Shown: positions 45,342-55,042 of the stretch, piece by piece
How the letters are laid out: every line of letters begins with the position of its first letter
How positions within the stretch are numbered: the stretch's first letter is position 1
NCBI GenBank assembly: GCA_002600635.1
Contig: CP021371.1
Location: forward strand, 3,413,001 to 3,477,000
Direction of reading: 5' to 3'
From: Rhizobium sp. ACO-34A
GTDB lineage: Bacteria; Pseudomonadota; Alphaproteobacteria; Rhizobiales; Rhizobiaceae
Length of the DNA: 64,000 nt
Position numbers and translations under genes: made by a program
The notes under the pieces: model-generated
The model's input: only the letters and a program-made list of their open reading frames with translations
Databases searched by the model: none
Told to the model about the DNA's origin: nothing

Positions 45342-47195
45342 ATGCCGAGAGACTTCACCCCCGCACGCGCACCGGCAGAAACCCAGTCGACGCTCACGGA
45401 ATCCCGAAAGCTCGGTGAGCTTCCGGTCTGGCGGCTGGAAGACCTCTATCCGTCGAAGACCTCGGATGCTTTCGTGGGCGACCTGGAAAAAGCCGCCAGA
45501 GATGCGCTGGCTTTCGAAACGAAGTGGAAGGGCAATCTCGCAAATGCCCTGAATGCCACGGGCAGCGACGGCCTTGCCGTCGCCCTCACGCAGATGGATG
45601 CGCTGGAAGACCTGCTCGGCCGCGTCGCCTCCTATGCCGGCCTTACCTATTATTCCGACATGACCAATGTCGAGAACGGCAAGTTCTTCGGCGACGTCCA
45701 GGCGAAGCTCACCGACATCTCCTCCCGCCTGCTTTTCTTCGCGCTGGAACTCAACCGCATCGAAGACGAGGCGGTCGATGCCGCCATGGATCGCGATCCG
45801 GCGCTTGCCCACTATCGTCCGTGGCTTGTCGACCTGCGCAAGGACAAGCCCTTCCAGCTCGATGACCGCATCGAACAGCTCTTCCTCGAAAAGTCGATGA
45901 CCGGGGCGGCGGCCTTCAACCGCCTGTTCGATGAAACGCTCGCCTCGCTGCGCTTCAAGGTCGGTGACAAGGAACAGACGCTCGAACCGACGCTGACCAT
46001 GCTGCAGGACGCTGATCCCGGGGTCCGCAAAAGCGCGGCCGAAGCCCTGTCGCAGACCTTCCGCGACAATATCCGCATCTTCGTGCTCGTCACCAACACG
46101 CTGGCCAAGGACAAGGAAATCTCCGACCGCTGGCGCGGCTTCGAGGACATCGCCGATGCCCGCCATCTTTCGAACCGCGTCGAGCGCGAAGTGGTGGATG
46201 CGCTGGCAGCCGCCGTGCGCGAAGCCTATCCCCGTCTCTCCCATCGCTACTATGCGATGAAGGCGAAGTGGTTCGGCATGGACCAGATGAATTACTGGGA
46301 CCGCAACGCGCCGCTGAAGGAAACCCCTGACAGACTGATTCCCTGGACGGAGGCGAAGGAAACCGTGCTTTCCGCCTATGGTAGCTTCGCGCCCGAGATG
46401 GCCGAGATCGCCTCCCGCTTCTTCGACGGCGACTGGATCGATGCGCCGGCACGTCCCGGAAAGGCGCCCGGTGCCTTCGCCCATCCGACGGTTCCCTCCG
46501 CCCACCCTTACGTGCTGCTCAACTATCTCGGCAAGCCGCGCGACGTGATGACGCTCGCCCATGAACTCGGCCACGGCGTTCATCAGGTGCTGGCCGGAGC
46601 GCAGGGCGCGCTGATGTGCCAGACGCCGCTGACGCTTGCGGAGACTGCCTCCGTTTTCGGTGAAATGCTGACCTTCCGGGCGCTGCTCGACCGCACCACC
46701 GACAAGCGCGAACGCAAGGCCATGCTCGCCCAGAAGGTCGAGGACATGATCAATACGGTCGTGCGCCAGATCGCCTTCTACGAATTCGAGCGCAAGGTGC
46801 ATACCGCCCGCAAGGAAGGCGAACTGACGGCCGAGAAGATCGGCGAGCTGTGGCTCTCCGTCCAGTCGGAGAGCCTCGGGCCGGCGATCAAGATCTCCGA
46901 GGGATACGAGAGCTGGTGGGCCTATATCCCCCACTTCATCCACTCGCCCTTCTACGTCTATGCCTATGCCTTCGGTGATTGCCTGGTGAACTCTCTCTAT
47001 GCCGTCTACCGGCAGGCGGACCAGGGTTTCCAGCAGAAGTATTTCGAGCTTCTGAAGGCCGGCGGCACCAAGCATCACTCCGAACTTCTCGCACCTTTCG
47101 GCCTCGATGCCACCGACCCGTCGTTCTGGGCCAAGGGCCTGTCGATGATAGAAGGGCTGATCGACGAGCTGGAGGCGCTTGATAAGGCGTCCTGA
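45342..47195 (+). CDS. pepF: Oligoendopeptidase F, M3 family
   Basis: 617 residues, the usual length of proteobacterial PepF. The zinc motif HELGHGVHQ (HEXXH) is near residue 408 in MTLAHELGHGVHQVLAG, with the third ligand region TLAETASVFGEML downstream. It cleaves short peptides in the cytosol. The ATG (MPRDFTPARAP) is preceded by GGAAG. It is followed 20 bases later by pabB, so pepF-pabB-pabC-like-YciI genes may form one transcript. Confidence 0.95.
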   Translation: MPRDFTPARAPAETQSTLTESRKLGELPVWRLEDLYPSKTSDAFVGDLEKAARDALAFETKWKGNLANALNATGSDGLAVALTQMDALEDLLGRVASYAGLTYYSDMTNVENGKFFGDVQAKLTDISSRLLFFALELNRIEDEAVDAAMDRDPALAHYRPWLVDLRKDKPFQLDDRIEQLFLEKSMTGAAAFNRLFDETLASLRFKVGDKEQTLEPTLTMLQDADPGVRKSAAEALSQTFRDNIRIFVLVTNTLAKDKEISDRWRGFEDIADARHLSNRVEREVVDALAAAVREAYPRLSHRYYAMKAKWFGMDQMNYWDRNAPLKETPDRLIPWTEAKETVLSAYGSFAPEMAEIASRFFDGDWIDAPARPGKAPGAFAHPTVPSAHPYVLLNYLGKPRDVMTLAHELGHGVHQVLAGAQGALMCQTPLTLAETASVFGEMLTFRALLDRTTDKRERKAMLAQKVEDMINTVVRQIAFYEFERKVHTARKEGELTAEKIGELWLSVQSESLGPAIKISEGYESWWAYIPHFIHSPFYVYAYAFGDCLVNSLYAVYRQADQGFQQKYFELLKAGGTKHHSELLAPFGLDATDPSFWAKGLSMIEGLIDELEALDKAS

Positions 47196-47215
47196 ACCGG
47201 AGAACGCCCAGCCCC

Positions 47216-48376
47216 ATGGCTGACCATTCCGCCTATGCGCTGTTCCGCGACGACCGTCGCGGAACAAGCCTGCTGTTCGCCGAACCGTGCGAGATCGTCA
47301 CCGCGCGGAAAGCCGAAGACGTGTTGCCCGCCTTTGCCAGACTGGAAGAAGCGCGCCGGGCTGGCAGATGGCTCGCCGGCTACGCCTCCTATGAGGCTGG
47401 CTACGTCTTCGAGGAAAAGCTCCGTCCGCTGGTCGTCGACGACAGGGAAACCCCGCTTCTTTCAATCGGCATCTTCGATGCCCCGGCCGGTGCCGACAAT
47501 CCACTCGCATCCGCGCCGGAAGAGCGGGCAGCCGCCCCCTTCCTGACCGATCCCCGCGCCGCCTGGGATTTCGAAACCTATCGCGAGCGCTTCGAGAAGC
47601 TGCACGGGCATATCCGTCGGGGCGACTGTTATCAGGCAAATCTCACCATGCCGGTGACGGCAGGCTGGTCCGGCAGTGCCCGCGCCGCCTTCTGGTCGCT
47701 CGTTGACCGCCAGCCGGTCCACTATGGCGCGCTCATTGATTTCGGTGGCCCGGTCATCCTCTCGCGCTCCCCCGAGCTTTTCTTCTCGGTCGATGACAAC
47801 GGCTGGATCGAGACCCATCCGATGAAGGGCACCGCCCCGCGTGGCAGATCGCCGGAAGAGGACGAGGCGATCGTCGCCGCCATGCTCGCCGACGAGAAGA
47901 CGCAGGCCGAGAACCGGATGATCGTCGATCTGCTTCGCAACGACATCTCTGTCATCAGCGAGGTCGGCACGCTGTCGGTGCCGAAACTCTTCGACATCGA
48001 GACATACCCGACCGTGCACCAAATGGTCAGCCATGTCAGGGCGAAGCTCCTGCCCGACATCGGTCTGCCCGAGATCTTTCGTGCCCTCTTTCCCTGCGGA
48101 TCGATCACCGGCGCCCCTAAAATGTGGGCAATGCGCATTCTTCACGAGCTGGAAGCGGGTCCGCGGGACGTCTATTGCGGCGCCATCGGCTATTGCGATC
48201 CGGCGGGTCCGATGCGTTTTTCGGTGGCCATCCGCACTCTGGCACTTTTCAACGACCACCGCGCCGTCTTCAATGTCGGCGGCGGCATCGTTTTCGATTC
48301 GAAAGCCGAGGCCGAATATGAGGAATGCCTGCTCAAGGCACGCTTTGCGGTAGGGGACCAATGGATTTCTCGCTGA
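47216..48376 (+). CDS. pabB: Aminodeoxychorismate synthase component I
   Basis: 386 residues, the short PabB form without an N-terminal glutaminase. It aminates chorismate to 4-amino-4-deoxychorismate, for folate. The chorismate-binding domain shows YQANLTMP, THPMKGTAPRG (with the PabB lysine), DLLRNDISVISEVG, YPTVHQMVSHV and CGSITGAPKMWAM. No pabA is in view. The 3' end overlaps the next gene by 16 bases, consistent with a pabB-pabC pair. Anthranilate synthase is the main alternative, but the MKGT motif favours PabB. Confidence 0.93.
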   Translation: MADHSAYALFRDDRRGTSLLFAEPCEIVTARKAEDVLPAFARLEEARRAGRWLAGYASYEAGYVFEEKLRPLVVDDRETPLLSIGIFDAPAGADNPLASAPEERAAAPFLTDPRAAWDFETYRERFEKLHGHIRRGDCYQANLTMPVTAGWSGSARAAFWSLVDRQPVHYGALIDFGGPVILSRSPELFFSVDDNGWIETHPMKGTAPRGRSPEEDEAIVAAMLADEKTQAENRMIVDLLRNDISVISEVGTLSVPKLFDIETYPTVHQMVSHVRAKLLPDIGLPEIFRALFPCGSITGAPKMWAMRILHELEAGPRDVYCGAIGYCDPAGPMRFSVAIRTLALFNDHRAVFNVGGGIVFDSKAEAEYEECLLKARFAVGDQWISR

Positions 48377-48990
48377 TCGAGACGATACGCTGGCAACCGG
48401 ATGAAGGTTTCGTGCGGCTTGACCAGCACCTGCGCCGGCTTTGTCGCTCCGCGGATGCGCTGGGTTTTCGCCAGCCACAGGACGCCGCCGGCAAGCTGAA
48501 GGCCGAAGTCGGCGGCGACGCACCGCTGCGCGTCCGGCTGACGATGAGCTTTCGCGGCAAGATCGAGATCACCACCTCGCCCTTCGAACCGGTGGCGGAA
48601 GACATCGTGTGGAAGCTCAGGATCGCCCCCAACCGCCTGAAATCAGACGACGCGCTCTATCGTCACAAGACCTCGCGCCGCGAACCCTATGAGGAGGCCC
48701 GCGCCGCCTTCAAGAAGGAAGAGGCCGACGAGGTACTGCTCCTCAATGAACGCGGCGAAGTCTGCGAAGGCACCATCACCAACCTCTTCGCCGAAGCAGA
48801 GGACGGCCATCTCGTGACCCCCGCGCTGTCGAGCGGCCTGCTGCCGGGCGTGCTCAGGGCGGAACTCATTCGCGAACGCAAGGCGCGGAGCGAGGTGCTG
48901 AAGCCCGCAGACCTGAAGTTCCGCAAGCTCTTCGTCGGCAATTCCCTGCGTGGCCTGATCCGCGCCGAACTCGTTGAAAGTGACGACTGA
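48361..48990 (+). CDS. Class IV aminotransferase-fold protein, PabC-like
   Basis: 209 residues from ATG 48361, preceded by TAGGGGA. The class IV PLP fold is visible: DQHLRRLCRSADALGF near the N-terminus, HKTSRREPYEEA with the likely PLP lysine in YRHKT, LLNERGEVCEGTITNLFAE and SGLLPGVLRAELI. Its position, overlapping pabB by 16 bases, makes 4-amino-4-deoxychorismate lyase (PabC) the best guess; branched-chain or D-amino-acid aminotransferase is possible but less likely. The protein is shorter than E. coli PabC (269). Its stop overlaps the next ATG (TGATG). Confidence 0.87.
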   Translation: MDFSLIETIRWQPDEGFVRLDQHLRRLCRSADALGFRQPQDAAGKLKAEVGGDAPLRVRLTMSFRGKIEITTSPFEPVAEDIVWKLRIAPNRLKSDDALYRHKTSRREPYEEARAAFKKEEADEVLLLNERGEVCEGTITNLFAEAEDGHLVTPALSSGLLPGVLRAELIRERKARSEVLKPADLKFRKLFVGNSLRGLIRAELVESDD

Positions 48991-49274
48991 TGTTCATTCT
49001 CTCCCTCACCTACAGGAAGTCGAACGAGGAAGCCGACCGCTATATGGAACCGCATATGGCCTGGGTGAAGGAAGGCTATGACAGCGGCATGTTCCTCGCC
49101 TCCGGCCGCAAGGTTCCCCGCACCGGCGGCGTCGTGCTTGCTGTCGGAGACCGGTCAGCAATCGAGGCATACGTCGCGGCCGATCCCTTCACCATCGAGG
49201 GCGTGGCGGCTTATGAGGTAATCGAAGTGGCTGTAACGAGGACGGCGGAGGGGCTCGAAGGGTTAAGAGGATGA
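48990..49274 (+). CDS. YciI-like protein
   Basis: 94 residues, ferredoxin-like dimeric alpha/beta fold. MFILSLTYRKSNEEADRYMEPH carries the conserved His near the first helix; YDSGMFLASGRKVPRTGGVVLA and DPFTIEGVAAYEV (with the usual DPF) are the YciI/YCII signatures. The role is unknown; some relatives are fused to other enzymes. It is translationally coupled to both neighbours: TGATG with the PabC-like gene and ATGA with the small membrane gene. Confidence 0.92.
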   Translation: MFILSLTYRKSNEEADRYMEPHMAWVKEGYDSGMFLASGRKVPRTGGVVLAVGDRSAIEAYVAADPFTIEGVAAYEVIEVAVTRTAEGLEGLRG

Positions 49275-49618
49275 CTCTAAAGCTTGCGCGACAAGTATTG
49301 CATATGGAGGAAAAGTCTCCGATCGCAGGCCCGCTTCAGGCGCTTGGCATAATCTTCCTAATCGTTCTGAGCGTCACATTTCTTTCAGAACTGACGGAAT
49401 GGCTTTGGGGATGGGATGCCAATCTTGTATTGGCCATCCTTTCTGTTCCGACGCTAATATTCATAGCGCTTCCGCTGTTCGTGACCTTCTCCTTACTCCT
49501 TGGTCTCTATTGGCAGGTTCTGATGTACATTTTTGCCGCAAAGAAGATTGCTAACCCGCAGCGTGCTGTGATGAGAAATTTCGTTGGATACCAAGACAAT
49601 ACACCCGCTGGCAACTGA
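49271..49618 (+). CDS. Small membrane protein of unknown function, AT-rich
   Basis: 115 residues. Two hydrophobic helices, LQALGIIFLIVLSVTFLSEL and LAILSVPTLIFIALPLFVTFSLLLGLYW, flank a Trp-rich turn (EWLWGWD); the C-terminus is polar and basic. I recognise no family. Base composition is visibly more AT-rich than the surrounding genes, with codons such as ATA, TTA and CTA that neighbours avoid, suggesting later acquisition. The ATG overlaps the YciI stop (ATGA). A terminator includes its last codons. Confidence 0.6.
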   Translation: MTLKLARQVLHMEEKSPIAGPLQALGIIFLIVLSVTFLSELTEWLWGWDANLVLAILSVPTLIFIALPLFVTFSLLLGLYWQVLMYIFAAKKIANPQRAVMRNFVGYQDNTPAGN

Positions 49619-49638
49619 ACAGCATTGCCGGCGGGTTT
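49602..49638 (+). terminator. Terminator overlapping the end of the small membrane gene
   Basis: ACCCGCTGGCAA (49602-49613) pairs with TTGCCGGCGGGT (49624-49635), one G-T wobble, followed by TTG. The stop codon lies in the loop. The T tract is short. Confidence 0.6.
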
Positions 49639-49687
49639 GTGGCTTAGGATAGACCACTACGAGCAACGAACCATCCTTGGACTCGGC

Positions 49688-50602
49688 ATGACGTCTTTGA
49701 TCTACACACCTTATGATGGCTCCTCCAAGCCCTTCGCCATTGGCCTTACCCCAATCGACCTGAACGACTGGATCGAGCCCGACGACGATCTCGCGACCTT
49801 TCTCGCAGAAAAGAAAGCGCTGGAGAAAACCCATTTCGACAACATCTTCCTGGCCGCGCCTGAATCACTCGATGCCCAGCGGGAGACGCTTGCCCTGCTC
49901 ACGGAGCATGTGACGACCCGTCATTCCGGCATTTACAGCCGCCGTGGCGACATTGTCGAAATGGCCGGCCATTCGGTCGATCTTTCCGATGAAACGAGGC
50001 CTCCGCTGCTGCGCGCCGGTTCGCTCGTTCAGGACGACCTGCTGATCCTTCGCCGGAAGGAAGACGGCTGGACACTGGTGGCCGCCCACCTCGCCTTTCC
50101 CTCATCCTGGTCACTGCCGGAAAAGTTCATGAAACCCATGGACCAGATCCATGCCGGCGTTCCGGGCTTTCAGGGCGGCACCCGCAACGCCACCCTCATC
50201 AACCGCATGTTCGACAAGCTGGATGTGAACCAGCCGGTCAAGCGCTACAACTGGTCGGTCAACTGGCGCTATGCGCTTTATCATCCCCGCCCCGAGAAGA
50301 CGGCGATCGAGCCGAACTCGCCCGGCGTCGCCGCGGCCAACGCGATCATCCGCATCGAGCGTCAGGTGCTCCGGCGGCTGCCGAAGACCGGCGACCTGCT
50401 GTTTACAGTCCGCATCTATCTCGACCCGCTGAAGGCGATCATGGAAGCGCCTGACGGCGCACGCCTCGCCGCCTCGATGGCCGCCCAGCTCGAAGCACTC
50501 GAGGAAGATCAGATCAACTACAAGGGCCTTGCGGAAAAGCGTCAGGAACTGCTCGACTGTCTGCTCGATATCGCGAGGCAGAAGGTCTCATCTGAAGCCT
50601 GA
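49688..50602 (+). CDS. DUF3445 (heme-dependent oxidative N-demethylase-like) protein
   Basis: 304 residues from ATG 49688 (MTSLIYTPYDGSSKP). The centre LVQDDLLILRRKEDGWTLVAAHLAFPSSWSLPEKF and IHAGVPGF, followed by NWRYALYHPRP and VRIERQVLRRLP-like sequence, are DUF3445 signatures. The family includes the heme-PAS alpha subunit of dimethylamine demethylases; whether this one binds heme or demethylates amines is not known. No partner subunits are adjacent. Normal GC codon use resumes here after the AT-rich gene upstream. Confidence 0.88.
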   Translation: MTSLIYTPYDGSSKPFAIGLTPIDLNDWIEPDDDLATFLAEKKALEKTHFDNIFLAAPESLDAQRETLALLTEHVTTRHSGIYSRRGDIVEMAGHSVDLSDETRPPLLRAGSLVQDDLLILRRKEDGWTLVAAHLAFPSSWSLPEKFMKPMDQIHAGVPGFQGGTRNATLINRMFDKLDVNQPVKRYNWSVNWRYALYHPRPEKTAIEPNSPGVAAANAIIRIERQVLRRLPKTGDLLFTVRIYLDPLKAIMEAPDGARLAASMAAQLEALEEDQINYKGLAEKRQELLDCLLDIARQKVSSEA

Positions 50603-50799
50603 AAGGCTGCGGTATTACGGACATGGAGCGTGTGCGGATCATTTCCGTCGACGACGACGCCATGAATCCGCAAAACAACCGTCATAAACAGGCGTTACCG
50701 ATCGTTGAGCGCCCTTTATTATGTCTGAAATCTATGATTTAGAGCGCGAATGTCGGATAGCCCGATCGCTGCACACAAGCTGCACCCAAGGAGAACGAA

Positions 50800-52242
50800 A
50801 TGACCACAGAAGCCTATCCGGTTTACGGTGAGATCACCGGCCCGATCGTCATGATCGGCTTCGGCTCGATCGGCCGCGGAACACTGCCCCTGATCGAACG
50901 CCACTTCAAGTTCGACAAGAGCCGGATGGTGGTCATCGATCCCCGCAACGACGAGGCCGAACTGCTGGCCAAGCATGGCGTCAAGCACATTCAGGCCCAT
51001 GTCACCAAGGACAACTACAAGGAGCTGCTGAAGCCCCTGCTCACCGCAGGCGAAGGCCAGGGCTTCTGCGTCAACCTCTCCGTCGATACCGGTTCGGTAG
51101 ACCTGATGAAGCTCTGCCGCAAGCTCGACGTGCTCTACATCGACACCGTCGTTGAACCCTGGCTCGGTTTCTACTTCGACAAGAACATGAAGAACGCCGA
51201 CCGCACCAACTATGCGCTGCGCGAAACGGCCCGCGCCGAGAAGCGCAAGAACCCGGGCGGCACCACCGCCGTTTCCACCTGCGGCGCAAACCCCGGCATG
51301 GTTTCCTGGTTCGTCAAGCAGGCGCTGGTCAACGTCGCGCATGAACTCGGCGTGAAGTTCGATGAACCCTCCGCCGACGATCGCGAAGGCTGGGCCAAGC
51401 TGATGAAGAAGGTCGGCGTGAAGGGCATCCACATCGCCGAACGCGACACCCAGCTCACCAAGAATCCGAAGCCGCTCAACGTCTTCTGGAACACCTGGTC
51501 GGTGGAAGGCTTCATTTCCGAAGGCCTGCAGCCGGCTGAACTCGGCTGGGGCACCCATGAAAACTGGATGCCGAAGAACGCCAAGAAGCACAAGAAGGGC
51601 TGCAAGGCCGCGATCTACCTGGAGCAGCCGGGCGCCAACACCCGCGTACGCACCTGGTGCCCGACCCCCGGCCCGCAATATGGTTTCCTCGTCACCCACA
51701 ACGAGTCGATCTCGATTGCCGACTACTTCACCGTCGAGAAGGATGGCGAAGTCTCCTACCGTCCGACCTGCCATTACGCCTACCATCCGGCCAATGACGC
51801 CGTGCTTTCCCTGCACGAAATGTTCGGCAATGGCGGCACGGCACAGCCGGTCCTGCACGTCCTCGACGAGGACGAACTGGTCGAAGGCCTCGACGAACTC
51901 GGCGTACTGCTCTACGGCCACGACAAGAATGCCTACTGGTACGGTTCGCGCCTGTCGCTCGAGGAAACCCGCCGCATCGCGCCTTACCAGAACGCCACCG
52001 GCCTGCAGGTAACCTCCGCCGTTCTCGCCGGCATGGTCTGGGCTCTTGAAAACCCGAAGGCCGGCATCGTCGAAGCCGACGAGATGGACTACAAGCGCTG
52101 CCTCGAAGTGCAGTCGCCCTATCTCGGCCCGGTCGAGGGACACTACACCGACTGGACCCCGCTCGACGGTCGCCCGGGCCTCTTCCCGGAAGACATCGAC
52201 GAGAAGGATCCCTGGCAGTTCAAGAACATTCTGGTTCGCTGA
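50800..52242 (+). CDS. hss: Homospermidine synthase
   Basis: 480 residues, full length for bacterial HSS. It makes sym-homospermidine from putrescine with NAD+ as bound cofactor, a main polyamine of rhizobia. The Rossmann motif [21 protein letters not shown] opens the protein; [44 protein letters not shown] and [15 protein letters not shown] are typical. AAGGAGAA precedes the ATG. It is monocistronic, with a terminator 25 bases after the stop. No polyamine-responsive leader element was recognised in the 197 bases upstream. Confidence 0.96.
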   Translation: MTTEAYPVYGEITGPIVMIGFGSIGRGTLPLIERHFKFDKSRMVVIDPRNDEAELLAKHGVKHIQAHVTKDNYKELLKPLLTAGEGQGFCVNLSVDTGSVDLMKLCRKLDVLYIDTVVEPWLGFYFDKNMKNADRTNYALRETARAEKRKNPGGTTAVSTCGANPGMVSWFVKQALVNVAHELGVKFDEPSADDREGWAKLMKKVGVKGIHIAERDTQLTKNPKPLNVFWNTWSVEGFISEGLQPAELGWGTHENWMPKNAKKHKKGCKAAIYLEQPGANTRVRTWCPTPGPQYGFLVTHNESISIADYFTVEKDGEVSYRPTCHYAYHPANDAVLSLHEMFGNGGTAQPVLHVLDEDELVEGLDELGVLLYGHDKNAYWYGSRLSLEETRRIAPYQNATGLQVTSAVLAGMVWALENPKAGIVEADEMDYKRCLEVQSPYLGPVEGHYTDWTPLDGRPGLFPEDIDEKDPWQFKNILVR

Positions 52243-52266
52243 ACCGCACTCCGCAAATGAAGAAAG

Positions 52267-52300
52267 AAGCCCGTCGCCAACGCGACGGGTTTCCGCTTTT
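52267..52300 (+). terminator. Terminator of hss
   Basis: CCCGTCGC (52270-52277), loop CAAC, GCGACGGG (52282-52289), extended by AA/TT pairs and followed by TTTCCGCTTTT. Confidence 0.85.
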
Positions 52301-52451
52301 TCGGGAGCCCGACATGGGCAAACACCCTGGAATAAAGCGCTTTAACAGGGCTTGCGGCCTTGCTTTCACCATGTCTTCGCGGCATGGTTCGGCAAAATAC
52401 GTCTTCCGGTTCCCATGCCGCGAGTCGCTGAAATTCATGCTGGAGACAACG

Positions 52452-52817
52452 ATGAAGAAGACAACCGTGGTGGCATTGCTGGCCTGCGCAACGACGCTTT
52501 CAGCCTGCTATTCGAGCGGCCCGCGGCCGTTACCGGTGGTTAGCAACCAGGCGCCGACCGTCGAAGGAGCCTGGTCCGACCCGAACGGTATCGTCTCGAC
52601 ATTCCAGGGCGGTTCATTCTCCACCCGCACCACCGACACCAACCAGCTTCTGGCGTCCGGCACCTACACCTCTGTTTCGGATCGCCTTGTCGAGATCAAC
52701 ATGACCTCGCATGTGCGCAACACCCAGTCCAAGGTCAACTGCGCGCTGGTCACCCCGACACAGCTCAACTGCACCTCGGACTCCGGCGGCCAATTCTCTC
52801 TCACCCGCCGCGGCTGA
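52452..52817 (+). CDS. omp10: Omp10-like outer-membrane lipoprotein
   Basis: 121 residues. [19 protein letters not shown] has a lipobox (LSAC) with the lipidated cysteine at residue 19. The mature part shows [44 protein letters not shown] and [14 protein letters not shown], closely like Brucella Omp10 as I remember it. Two cysteines in the C-terminal half may form a disulphide. The fold resembles small beta-barrel inhibitor-like lipoproteins. GGAG lies six bases before the ATG. A strong terminator follows. Confidence 0.92.
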   Translation: MKKTTVVALLACATTLSACYSSGPRPLPVVSNQAPTVEGAWSDPNGIVSTFQGGSFSTRTTDTNQLLASGTYTSVSDRLVEINMTSHVRNTQSKVNCALVTPTQLNCTSDSGGQFSLTRRG

Positions 52818-52852
52818 GAGCGGAAGTACCCGAATATTTCGATTTCCGGATA

Positions 52853-52884
52853 AAACCGGCCAGCAGTCGTGCTGGTCGGTTTTT
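52853..52884 (+). terminator. Terminator of omp10
   Basis: Thirteen-pair stem AAACCGGCCAGCA (52853-52865) with TGCTGGTCGGTTT (52870-52882), one G-T pair, then TT. Confidence 0.92.
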
Positions 52885-53031
52885 CCATTTTTACCCACCT
52901 CCGCGACAAGCATTTTCTCTTGCAGTCGCATCCACTTGATGAAAACATTCGCCCGCTTCCAGGGCACGAAAAAACCTACAGGATTGCGGAGTAGTATGCG
53001 TTTGTCGATTTACGAAAACAGGAGAAAAGCG

Positions 53032-54900
53032 ATGTTGAGACACCTTCGGTTCGGCCTCTTGAGCGCATCCGCGCTCGCGATCTCGGCCACCGGCGCCTTT
53101 GCCGATTTCGAGCTGAATATCCTGCATATCAACGATTTTCATTCACGCATCGAAGCGATCAACAAGTTCGATTCCACCTGCTCCGCCGAAGAGGCAGGCA
53201 AGAATGAATGCTTCGGCGGCATCGCCCGCGTGAAGACCGCCATCGACAACCGCCGCGCCGAACTCGCCGGCAAGAACATCCTGACGCTCGACGCTGGCGA
53301 CCAGTTCCAGGGCTCGCTATTCTACACCACCTACAAGAGCGCACCGATCGCCGACTTCATGAACGGCATCGGCTTCGACGCCATGGAAATCGGCAACCAC
53401 GAATTCGATGACGGCCCGGAAGAACTTGCCAGGTTCATCGAAGCCCTGAAATTCCCGATGATCTCCGGCAACACGCTCGCGGGTCTCGACTCGCCGGTGG
53501 CAGACAAATTCAAGCCCTATATCATCAAGGAATTCGGCTCCGAAAAGGTCGCGGTGATCGGCGTTCTCGCCACAGATACGGACGAGACCTCCTCCCCCGG
53601 CGACAGCATCCTCTTCGCCGAACCGATCGGCTATCTGAAGGAAGCCGTGAAGGAGATCGAGGCACAGGGCGTCAACAAGATCGTGCTGCTCTCTCACGTC
53701 GGCTACACGGTGGACCAGCGCATCGCCGCAGCGGTTGACGGTATCGACGTCATCGTCGGCGGCCACAGCCACACCCTGCTCTCCAGCACCGATGAGAAAG
53801 CCGTCGGTCCCTATCCGACGCTGGTCAAGAACCCATCCGGCAAGGATGTTCCGATCGTCACGGCCTATGCCTATTCGAAATATCTCGGCGACCTGAAGGT
53901 CGTCTTCGATGACGCGGGCGCGGTGAAATCCGCGGAAGGCGCTCCCATCCTGCTCGACGCATCCGTCACTCCGGACGCCGCGTACACCGCGAAGGTCGCC
54001 GAACTCGCGGGACCGATCGAAGAACTGAAGAAGAAGGAAATCGGCGAGACGACCGAGGCCATCGACGGTTCCCGCGAAGTCTGCCGCGCCGCGGAATGCA
54101 CCATGGGCAACCTCGTGGCCGACGCCATGGTCGACCGCGTCAAGGATCAGGGCATCACCATCGCCATCCAGAACGGCGGCGGTCTGCGCGCATCGATCGA
54201 TGCCGGCACCGTCTCCATGGGCGAAGTGCTGACAGTTCTTCCCTTCCAGAACACGCTCGCCACCTTCCAGCTCAAGGGTTCCGATATCGTCTCGGCGCTC
54301 GAAAACGGCCTGAGCCAGATTCAGGACGGCGGCGGCCGCTTCCCGCAGGTCTCGGGCCTCAAGTACTCGTTCGACAAGTCGAAGGAGCCCGGCAAGCGTC
54401 TGGTGTCCGTCGAGGTGAAGGAAGGCGATGCCTTCGTGCCGCTCGAACCGGAAAAGCTCTACGGCGTCGCGACCAACAATTACATGCGCGCCGGCGGCGA
54501 CGGCTACAAGATCTTCGCGACCGGCGGCCAGAACGCCTATGACTTCGGTCCGGGCCTCGAAACGGTGGTCGCCGACTTCCTTGCCAAGAACGCGCCCTAC
54601 AAGCCCTATACCGACGGCCGCATCACCGAAGTCGCGTCTTCGGCGGCTGTCGAGACGCCCGTCACCGAACCTGCTGCTCCCGCAGCGCCGGCAGCAACCG
54701 CGGAAACCGCCGCTCCGGCTTCGGCCGCGGCAACCGCCGCAGCCACCGTCTACAAGGTCGTTCATGGCGACAGCCTGTGGAAGATCGCGGTCGCGACCTA
54801 TGGCGACGGCATGCTGTGGAAGAAGATCGCCGAAGCCAATACGCTGAAGAACCCGAACATCATCGGCGTCGGCAAGGAACTGCAATTGCCGCCGAAGTAA
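53032..54900 (+). CDS. Periplasmic 5'-nucleotidase/UDP-sugar hydrolase with C-terminal LysM
   Basis: 622 residues from ATG 53032, with GGAGAAAAG upstream. A signal peptide (MLRHLRFGLLSASALAIS... cut near FADF) is followed by the metallophosphatase domain: NILHINDFHSR, TLDAGDQFQGSLF, IGNHEFDDG, VIVGGHSHT. The 5'-nucleotidase C-terminal domain has CTMGNLVADAMVDR, AIQNGGGLRASID and LPFQNTLATFQLKG. An Ala/Pro/Thr linker of about 35 residues then leads to a LysM domain over the last 50 residues (VYKVVHGDSLWKIA, IAEANTLKNPNIIGVG). The enzyme would release nucleosides and phosphate in the periplasm while bound to peptidoglycan. A LysM tail is not part of classical UshA. Confidence 0.93.
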   Translation: MLRHLRFGLLSASALAISATGAFADFELNILHINDFHSRIEAINKFDSTCSAEEAGKNECFGGIARVKTAIDNRRAELAGKNILTLDAGDQFQGSLFYTTYKSAPIADFMNGIGFDAMEIGNHEFDDGPEELARFIEALKFPMISGNTLAGLDSPVADKFKPYIIKEFGSEKVAVIGVLATDTDETSSPGDSILFAEPIGYLKEAVKEIEAQGVNKIVLLSHVGYTVDQRIAAAVDGIDVIVGGHSHTLLSSTDEKAVGPYPTLVKNPSGKDVPIVTAYAYSKYLGDLKVVFDDAGAVKSAEGAPILLDASVTPDAAYTAKVAELAGPIEELKKKEIGETTEAIDGSREVCRAAECTMGNLVADAMVDRVKDQGITIAIQNGGGLRASIDAGTVSMGEVLTVLPFQNTLATFQLKGSDIVSALENGLSQIQDGGGRFPQVSGLKYSFDKSKEPGKRLVSVEVKEGDAFVPLEPEKLYGVATNNYMRAGGDGYKIFATGGQNAYDFGPGLETVVADFLAKNAPYKPYTDGRITEVASSAAVETPVTEPAAPAAPAATAETAAPASAAATAAATVYKVVHGDSLWKIAVATYGDGMLWKKIAEANTLKNPNIIGVGKELQLPPK

Positions 54901-54926
54901 GCAAGGGCAGTTTGCCGCATCAACGG

Positions 54927-54964
54927 AACCGGTCCGGGCTTCCCCGGGCCGGTTTTTGCTTTTA
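54927..54964 (+). terminator. Terminator of the nucleotidase gene
   Basis: Twelve-pair stem AACCGGTCCGGG (54927-54938) with CCCGGGCCGGTT (54943-54954), loop CTTC, then TTTGCTTTT. Confidence 0.93.
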
Positions 54965-55042
54965 AGAACAAAACTCATCGCCGCCCGCCTTCGTGAAGCG
55001 TGGGAAGTGAAACCATCAGGACCCGTGATCAGGACCTATGAC

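Noticed and set aside
50603..50799. Polyamine-responsive riboswitch before homospermidine synthase
   Set aside because: No conserved structure could be recognised in the 197-base leader, and no uORF with polyamine-type features was seen.
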